Assembly (NCBI GenBank): GCA_031270205.1
Contig: JAISYA010000001.1
Coordinates: 1-18,745, forward strand
Origin: Treponema sp.
Lineage (GTDB): Bacteria > Spirochaetota > Spirochaetia > Treponematales > Breznakiellaceae
DNA length: 18,745 nucleotides
Reading direction: 5' to 3'
The notes beneath the pieces are model-generated. The model worked only from the letters and a program-made list of their open reading frames with translations. It ran no database searches and was not told the origin of the DNA. Positions 13,911 to 18,745 of the stretch are shown piece after piece. A program made the translations under genes and the position numbers. Position 1 is the stretch's first letter, and every line of letters begins with the position of its first letter.

Positions 13911-15455
13911 TTAGTTGGATAGAATATGACCCATAATCGATTCCTGAGTCGCGGTTACACCTTCCAATTCAGCGGTAATCCGCCCTTCGCTCATCACGTA
14001 AATCCTGTCGCTCATGCCGATAATCTCCGGCATTTCGCTGGATATAAGAACACAGGCTATACCCTGGGCCGCCAAATTGTTGATGATCGTATAAATTTCA
14101 TGTTTGGCTCCCACATCGATGCCCCGTGTCGGCTCGTCCAGGATGAGGATCCGGGGATCGGAGAAAAGCCACTTGGCCAATACTACCTTTTGCTGGTTGC
14201 CCCCGGAAAGGTTGCCCGCAAGCTGTAAAATTGACGGCGTTTTTGTGTTGAGTTTTTTGCGGTAATCCTCCGCCGCAAGGATCTCTTCGTGTTCGTCAAT
14301 AACGCCGCCCTTGGAGACTTTTTTCAGTTTTGCAAGGGTGGTATTTTCCTTGACGGTCCCAATCAGCACCAGGCCGAATTCTTTCCGGTCCTCGGTCACA
14401 TAGGCAAGGCCCTGTGCAATCGCCTCGGGAATAGAATCCAGGTTCACTTCCCTGCCGCCGATCAGGGTTTGGCCGCTGATATTCACGCCGTAATACTTGC
14501 CGAAAATACTGGTGGCCAGTTCCGTCCGTCCCGCGCCTACAAGCCCGGCCAGGCCCACTACCTCTCCGGCCCGCACGGTAATATTCACATTGTCCAGCTT
14601 TTTCTGCTCGGGGTTATCGGGGTTATAGACAGTCCAGTTTTTCACCTCGAAAATAACGTCGCCGACGGGGTTGTTCCGCCTGGGAAAGCGGTCGGTAATT
14701 TCCCGGCCAACCATACCCCTGATAATCCGGTTTTCGCTGATAGACGCCCTGCCGGCGGCGTCCCGTTCCACCTGCAGTGTCTCGATGGTTTTGCCGTCCC
14801 GCAGAATAGTGATGCGGTCCGCCACTTCCGCTACTTCGTTCAGCTTGTGGGAGATCAGTACCGACGAAATATTGTGCAGGTCCCGAAGTTCCCGCAGGAT
14901 CCGGAGTAAATGCTCGCTGTCCTTCTCGTTGAGCGCCGAGGTGGGCTCGTCCAGGATCAGGATTTTGGCGTCTTTTGCCAGAGCCTTGGCGATTTCCACA
15001 AGCTGCTGCTTGCCCACCCCCAGCTTGTTCACCGGTATGTTGGGGTTCTCATCCAGGCCCAGTTTCCGCATGTATATAAGCGCGTCATCGCGCGTTTTGT
15101 CCCAGTTAATAATATTGTGTTTCGCCCGCTCATCCCCCAGGAAAATATTTTCCGCTATGGAAAGATAGGGACTTAGGGCCAGTTCCTGGTGGATAATTAC
15201 GATGCCGATTTTTTCGCTTTGTTTGATGTCCGCAAAAGCGCAGGAATTGCCCTCAAACACAATGTCGCCTTTATACGTACCGTGAGGGTATACGCCGGAC
15301 AGGACTTTTACCAGGGTCGATTTTCCCGCGCCGTTTTCCCCCACCAGGGCGTGTATTTCGCGCCGCTCTACCCGGAGATTAACGTTATCCAGCGCCACCA
15401 CTCCGGGAAAGGTCTTGGTAATGTTCTGCATTTCAAGCAAGGCCCTGTCGGGCAT
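13911..15455 (-). CDS. gguA: Sugar ABC transporter ATP-binding protein, GguA/XylG type (two nucleotide-binding domains)
   Basis: This cytoplasmic ATPase energises the sugar importer. The 514 residues hold two fused ABC domains, as in XylG, RbsA and GguA. Domain 1 has Walker A GENGAGKST (39-47), signature LGVGKQQ (145-151) and Walker B ILILDEPTSAL (165-175). Domain 2 has a degenerate Walker A GLVGAGRTE (304-312), signature LSGGNQQK (416-423) and Walker B ILILDEPTRGID (436-447). The altered second Walker A is normal for this family, in which only one site is expected to be fully active. The start is the ATG at 15455, with AAGGAGT 5 nt upstream. An earlier in-frame GTG or ATG would lie before that site. 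It is the second gene of the operon, 168 bp after chvE, with three hairpins in the gap. Confidence 0.93.
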   Translation of the reverse strand: MPDRALLEMQNITKTFPGVVALDNVNLRVERREIHALVGENGAGKSTLVKVLSGVYPHGTYKGDIVFEGNSCAFADIKQSEKIGIVIIHQELALSPYLSIAENIFLGDERAKHNIINWDKTRDDALIYMRKLGLDENPNIPVNKLGVGKQQLVEIAKALAKDAKILILDEPTSALNEKDSEHLLRILRELRDLHNISSVLISHKLNEVAEVADRITILRDGKTIETLQVERDAAGRASISENRIIRGMVGREITDRFPRRNNPVGDVIFEVKNWTVYNPDNPEQKKLDNVNITVRAGEVVGLAGLVGAGRTELATSIFGKYYGVNISGQTLIGGREVNLDSIPEAIAQGLAYVTEDRKEFGLVLIGTVKENTTLAKLKKVSKGGVIDEHEEILAAEDYRKKLNTKTPSILQLAGNLSGGNQQKVVLAKWLFSDPRILILDEPTRGIDVGAKHEIYTIINNLAAQGIACVLISSEMPEIIGMSDRIYVMSEGRITAELEGVTATQESIMGHILSN

Positions 15456-15481
15456 AAAACACTCCTTATTTACCATAACGG

Positions 15482-15578
15482 GGCAGTGTTACCGGCGCAC
15501 TGCCTTGAAAATTGTATCGTTACCGGCTCCGGTATGGAAAACACAAGCCTGCCCGCAAAGCAGACGTTTTACGGGCAG
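15482..15578 (-). promoter_or_regulatory. Three successive hairpins between chvE and gguA
   Basis: GGCAGTG/CACTGCC (15482-15488 with 15498-15504), TACCGG/CCGGTA (15521-15526 with 15529-15534) and CTGCCCG/CGGGCAG (15549-15555 with 15572-15578) are perfect stems of 7, 6 and 7 bp. They lie in the 168-bp gap after the binding-protein gene. None has a clean T-run. Such structures commonly protect the upstream message and reduce read-through, so that binding protein is made in excess of the membrane parts. Confidence 0.55.
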
Positions 15579-15623
15579 ACGGCTGATATGGTTACAAAAG
15601 CCTTTTCAACACTGGAATTCCGC

Positions 15624-16727
15624 CTACAGGCCGAGTTCCGCCCTGCTGTGATACCCGGTATCAATTACATCCTTCTGGACATTATCTTTGGTAACAATAA
15701 CCGAGTCAAGCAACAGGGACGGAACTATCTTGGCCCCGTTGTTATAGCTCGTGGTATCAAGGCCCGTCGGCGTCTTCCCCTGCATGATGGTGTCCACCAG
15801 GGTAACCGTAGCGGCGCCCAGGGAGCGGGTGTCTTTCAGTATTGTGGCGTACTGCTCCCCGGCAAGGATGGACTTAACGGACGCGACAATACAATCCTGG
15901 CCGCCCACTACCGGGAGAGGCTTGCCGGGGGTGCTGCCGTAACCGACGGCTTTGCAGGCTTCGAGGGTCGAGAGGCTTATCGGGTCGTAGGGGGAGAGAA
16001 TCCCGTTCAACACCACGTTGCCGGAATAGTACGCCGAAAGCAGGTTTTCCATGCGCTTTTGGGCTTCCGCGGCGTCCCAGCGCAGGGTGCCGATGACGGC
16101 CCGGTCTATCTGGCCGGAGGGTACTTTCAGCGCGCCCCGGTCAAAGTAGGGCCGCAGAACGTCTATCGCGCCCTGGTAGAAGCCGACGGAGTTGTTGTCG
16201 TCCGGGGAACCGGCAAAGAGTTCCACAATAACCGGGTTCGCGGCGGTCGCCTGATTCAGTTTAAGGCCGGTTACCAGGATATCCCCCATCTGCCGTCCGA
16301 CCTTGTAGTTGTCAAACGAGACGTAGTAGTCAACATTGGGGGACTGCATCAGAAGCCGGTCATAGGAAATGACCGGGATTTTGGCGGCCGCGGCGTTGGC
16401 GAGCTGGTTGGAGAGGGCGCCGCCGTCAATGGACGCGATCACGAGGACTTTGACGCCCTTGGTGATCATATCGTCAATCTGACGGGTCTGGGTGGGGATG
16501 TCGTCATCCGAAAACTGCAGGTCTACGGTGTAGCCCAGTTTTTCCAGCCCTTCCTTGACGGCTGTACCGTCTTTGTTCCAGCGTTCCTCCGACCGGGTAG
16601 GCATAACCACCCCAATCAGCCCTTTGCCGCTCGCTGCGGCGCCCTGCCGGCCGCCGCCGCCAAAGGCGGTTCCCGCAGCCAGCGCCAATACACAGACTGC
16701 CAGCAGAATTCTTTTTCCTGTACTCAT
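15624..16727 (-). CDS. chvE: Periplasmic multiple-sugar-binding protein, ChvE type
   Basis: This is the periplasmic solute-binding protein that delivers sugar to GguAB. ChvE relatives bind arabinose, galactose, glucose or xylose. The 367-residue product has a signal peptide (about residues 1-23, ending GTAFG) with no lipobox, so it should be soluble in the periplasm. ChvE-like blocks include VVMPTRSEERW (40-50), DDDIPTQTRQIDDM, LVIASIDGGALS, ISYDRLLM, ELFAGSPDDNN, GTLRWDAAEAQKRMENLL, SPYDPISL, PLPVVGGQD and SILAGEQYATILKDTR. The start is the ATG at 16727, with GGAGGAAA upstream. It is the first gene of the chvE-gguA-gguB-araA operon, behind a strong promoter with an A-tract and an operator-like dyad. 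Linkage to araA argues that L-arabinose is the main cargo, although broad specificity is typical of the family. Confidence 0.93.
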   Translation of the reverse strand: MSTGKRILLAVCVLALAAGTAFGGGGRQGAAASGKGLIGVVMPTRSEERWNKDGTAVKEGLEKLGYTVDLQFSDDDIPTQTRQIDDMITKGVKVLVIASIDGGALSNQLANAAAAKIPVISYDRLLMQSPNVDYYVSFDNYKVGRQMGDILVTGLKLNQATAANPVIVELFAGSPDDNNSVGFYQGAIDVLRPYFDRGALKVPSGQIDRAVIGTLRWDAAEAQKRMENLLSAYYSGNVVLNGILSPYDPISLSTLEACKAVGYGSTPGKPLPVVGGQDCIVASVKSILAGEQYATILKDTRSLGAATVTLVDTIMQGKTPTGLDTTSYNNGAKIVPSLLLDSVIVTKDNVQKDVIDTGYHSRAELGL

Positions 16728-16750
16728 TGCTTTCCTCCGAAAATAGTTTT

Positions 16751-16768
16751 TGCGTGTTCGTTCACGCA
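16751..16768 (-). promoter_or_regulatory. Operator-like dyad in the chvE leader
   Basis: TGCGTGTTCGTTCACGCA is an 18-bp, CG-centred dyad with 7 of 9 pairs matched. It lies just downstream of the predicted start of transcription (near 16774) and 23 nt before the chvE ATG. It fits a LacI-family-type operator, but it could also fold in RNA as a 6-bp stem. It does not resemble the dyad before GH127. Confidence 0.5.
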
Positions 16769-16780
16769 GTGATTGAGAAT

Positions 16781-16810
16781 ATTTTACTATGGAAATTTCA
16801 ATCTTGTCAA
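16781..16810 (-). promoter_or_regulatory. Promoter of the chvE-gguA-gguB-araA operon
   Basis: On the minus strand, a perfect TTGACA (16805-16810), an 18-bp spacer and TAAAAT (16781-16786) make a strong promoter. Phased A-runs lie directly upstream, as in an UP element. Confidence 0.8.
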
Positions 16811-16813
16811 GCG

Positions 16814-16876
16814 TTTTTTTTATTTTTGTTTTTTTTATTTTTGTCGCTCAATGAAAAAAAAATTTCAAAAAAAACC
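16814..16876. promoter_or_regulatory. Very AT-rich tract between divergent promoters
   Basis: Long T-runs (16814-16842) and A-runs (16854-16872) stand out from the GC-rich surroundings. They lie upstream of both the chvE promoter (minus) and the lipoprotein promoter (plus). They may act as an UP element, a bent-DNA segment or a site for a nucleoid protein. The two halves are also partly complementary. Confidence 0.5.
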
Positions 16877-16885
16877 GCAAAACCC

Positions 16886-16913
16886 TTGATAAATTTAAAA
16901 TTCGTGATATATT
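16886..16913 (+). promoter_or_regulatory. Promoter of the lipoprotein gene
   Basis: TTGATA (16886-16891), a 16-bp spacer and TATATT (16908-16913; one base later gives 17 bp) precede a leader of about 85 nt. The leader holds a small CGGTG/CACCG hairpin (16965-16969 with 16981-16985) and the AAGGAG ribosome site at 16991-16996. Confidence 0.6.
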
Positions 16914-17002
16914 TACAAGTGGAAATAGATAAGGTTCATTATGTAATCCTTATAAGCTTTATTTCGGTGTCGGCGATTTTCACCGGTTAAAAGGAGCGGA
17001 TC

Positions 17003-18745
17003 ATGAAAAAATACGCGAACTCCATCATCGGAGCCATCCTCAGTGCGGGAATCATTGTATTCCTGGCATCGTGTCTCAACCCGATAGGGTTTGACCCCAG
17101 CAATATCCAGCTTAAGATCGATGCGAAGGTCTCAGGCGAGGTCGACGTGCGCAGCAGCGATTACGCGATCCTCTGGGTGATCAACCGCACCAGCAGCGTT
17201 GACGTTACCGGGATGACCATTTCGCGGGCGGGCGCGGAAACGAAAGAGGTTACCGGCAAACCGGCCCGTGCGTCCACCCATGCCTCCTACCATGAGCCGA
17301 CCGACATACCCTACAGGGTTGATATTACCTATGCTTTAAGCCCGGGGAACACCAACTCCGCCTATGACGCGGGGAACTCCACCGGCAGCTTTACCATCGC
17401 GGAGAAGTACATGCCCAAGGCCGGCGCGAACTATGTTATTTACGTGTATCGCGCCGATGACGGGAAGGTGATAGTGGTCGAAGACGAAAGGATAACCAGG
17501 CCTCTCGATCCCTCCGACACGGAAAATCCAATCGAGCCGCCCGCGGAGGGCACTCCGACATATCCGCTTATCATCCGCAACGTTACGGCCGACCTCGATG
17601 TTGAGTATATTACCTTTAGGCTGGACGATAAGATCCTCACTATTGATCCGGGACCGAAGGCGAAGGACGAGGTGCTCTGGTATTTTGAGGCGGGGCAGTA
17701 CAAGGTGCAGGTCCCTCTCCCCCTCCAAAAGACCACGGTTGAAAAGAACGTGCCGATAATCAAACCCAACGATTCGCAGTCCTGGCACACTCTGTACATG
17801 TGGATTTACAAGACGACGAACAACTTCTACTCCACGACCACAACCTGGCCGCCCAACCCGAACGACGCGGCGGACGTGAGCATGAGCGACATAGCCGGCC
17901 CGGGCATGGGTATCCTGCAGGTCATCAACAAGAGCGAAAGCAGCGACGTTATCCAGAAGATCAGGATAGGCGAAAGGGTATACCTCTTCGGTACCATAGA
18001 CTCTCCGAGTTTCACGAAAGACATGGAGTGGATGAGGGTTCTCGATCCCGGTATACACACGGTGGAAATCATGCCCTCAAGGCAGAATTACTACGGGATG
18101 GCGCTTAGCGTTAACATTAAGGAAGGGGAGGTAACAACCCTGTCGTACTACGACCGGCTTGCCGATCCGGACCTGCCGCCGCCTGAGATCGGGGGGTACG
18201 GCAGCGGCCTTGTCAAAATTATCAACAACAGCACGGGCGTGGTGAACAGCGTGGTAATCAGGGACACCAGCGCCAATAATTCTATGTCTTACAGCTACGG
18301 GGAATTTACCCCGCCCGATCCCATTAACTACAACAAGACCGGGCGTATCGGCGTGGTCGGCGACGCGGATTTCCCGATAACGGAAGGGGCGCACTACCTG
18401 ATCCAGGTGGAACTTAATCTTCCGGATGACTATGTCGTTATTGAGCGGCTGGCGGCCCTCAAGGACCAGGTTGTCGAGATAGTGATCAACGAAAGCGAGA
18501 TCCAGAACGTGCACGGCGCCAACATAACCCTGGTCAACAGCACGAGTGCGAAGCCGGTGCAGATCACCACCGTTACTCTGTACAACGTATCAAATCCGGG
18601 GGAGGCGTCCTCTTTCAGCGGTCTTAACTGGAACCCGCAGGGGAATGTGCCTTCGGGCGGTACGGCCGGTTTCAGGGTAAACAGCTCCATCAGCATGCCT
18701 ATCAAGACGGGCAGTTCGTTCAGCGCCTCAATAGGGATCACCAAC
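17003..18745 (+). CDS. Large modular lipoprotein, partial (runs off the window end)
   Basis: The frame is open for 581 codons from the ATG at 17003 to the window edge, with AAGGAG 6 nt upstream. A basic N-terminus and hydrophobic core lead to the lipobox LASC (21-24), so Cys24 should be lipidated. The protein is then anchored in a membrane, probably facing outward. The rest is predicted beta-rich. A motif of the form (L/I)x(V/I)xNx(T/S), then Val-rich residues and a second strand, recurs near residues 55-73, 188-205, 303-322, 402-419 and 507-527. This indicates at least five related modules of about 100-130 residues. Proline- and Asp-rich linkers (for example 166-185 and 386-396) join some of them. 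No enzyme motif is seen. The protein may be a surface adhesin or matrix component. Long antisense frames here are shadows. Confidence 0.85.
   Translation, partial: MKKYANSIIGAILSAGIIVFLASCLNPIGFDPSNIQLKIDAKVSGEVDVRSSDYAILWVINRTSSVDVTGMTISRAGAETKEVTGKPARASTHASYHEPTDIPYRVDITYALSPGNTNSAYDAGNSTGSFTIAEKYMPKAGANYVIYVYRADDGKVIVVEDERITRPLDPSDTENPIEPPAEGTPTYPLIIRNVTADLDVEYITFRLDDKILTIDPGPKAKDEVLWYFEAGQYKVQVPLPLQKTTVEKNVPIIKPNDSQSWHTLYMWIYKTTNNFYSTTTTWPPNPNDAADVSMSDIAGPGMGILQVINKSESSDVIQKIRIGERVYLFGTIDSPSFTKDMEWMRVLDPGIHTVEIMPSRQNYYGMALSVNIKEGEVTTLSYYDRLADPDLPPPEIGGYGSGLVKIINNSTGVVNSVVIRDTSANNSMSYSYGEFTPPDPINYNKTGRIGVVGDADFPITEGAHYLIQVELNLPDDYVVIERLAALKDQVVEIVINESEIQNVHGANITLVNSTSAKPVQITTVTLYNVSNPGEASSFSGLNWNPQGNVPSGGTAGFRVNSSISMPIKTGSSFSASIGITN

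Noticed and set aside
15189..16772. A 527-codon plus-strand open frame across chvE and part of gguA
   Set aside because: It is antisense to two well-supported genes, its composition is poor in lysine and rich in Gly, Arg and His, and it has no family motifs.
17336..18058. Minus-strand open frames beneath the lipoprotein (17336-18058 and 18077-18514)
   Set aside because: They lie opposite the 581-codon lipoprotein frame, which has a lipobox, ribosome site and promoter. Their Val/Arg/His-rich composition is typical of antisense shadow frames.
1..18745. tRNA, rRNA, transposase, integrase or phage genes
   Set aside because: No such gene or motif was found on either strand. The coiled-coil pair resembles phage spanins only in layout, and there is no phage context.

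Overview
The window looks like chromosome of a GC-rich spirochaete, most likely a free-living or gut-type Treponema (for example the termite-gut lineage). This is an inference from the style of the genes: a class II fructose-bisphosphate aldolase of about 332 residues, a ChvE/GguA/GguB sugar transporter, surface lipoproteins, a coiled-coil membrane protein, and strong G/C bias at third codon positions. No database search was possible.

Layout, left to right. (1) 1-765: a membrane-anchored coiled-coil gene (+), with a second, fully overlapping open frame that starts 2 nt later at its own GTG. (2) 1039-3246: fba (-) and a LacI-type regulator (-), each with its own promoter. (3) 3329-5337: a GH127 beta-L-arabinofuranosidase-type gene (+), divergent from the regulator, with a near-consensus promoter and an operator-like dyad over the predicted transcription start. 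(4) 5338-5878: no conventional gene, but sixteen uninterrupted 21-bp repeats lying inside a minus-strand open frame that has no start codon. (5) 5879-8461: an HrpA/HrpB-type DEAH-box helicase (+), then a strong bidirectional terminator embedded in an intergenic repeat that also occurs at 791-826. (6) 8570-10902: an outer-membrane beta-barrel protein and a UshA-like periplasmic 5'-nucleotidase (both -). (7) 11084-16727: a probable operon (-) chvE-gguA-gguB-araA with a strong promoter and A-tract, an operator-like dyad in the leader, and hairpins between the cistrons. (8) 16886-18745: a divergent promoter and a large lipoprotein with at least five related modules, cut by the window end.

The metabolic theme is L-arabinose. 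The GH127 enzyme has no signal peptide and would release arabinose from imported oligosaccharides. The ChvE-type transporter would import the free sugar, and AraA would convert it to L-ribulose. No ribulokinase or ribulose-5-phosphate epimerase gene lies in the window. The LacI regulator is the natural candidate to control GH127. The dyad upstream of chvE is a different sequence and suggests a different regulator.

The least explained parts are the doubly open frame at 205-765, the 21-bp repeat array and the modular lipoprotein.
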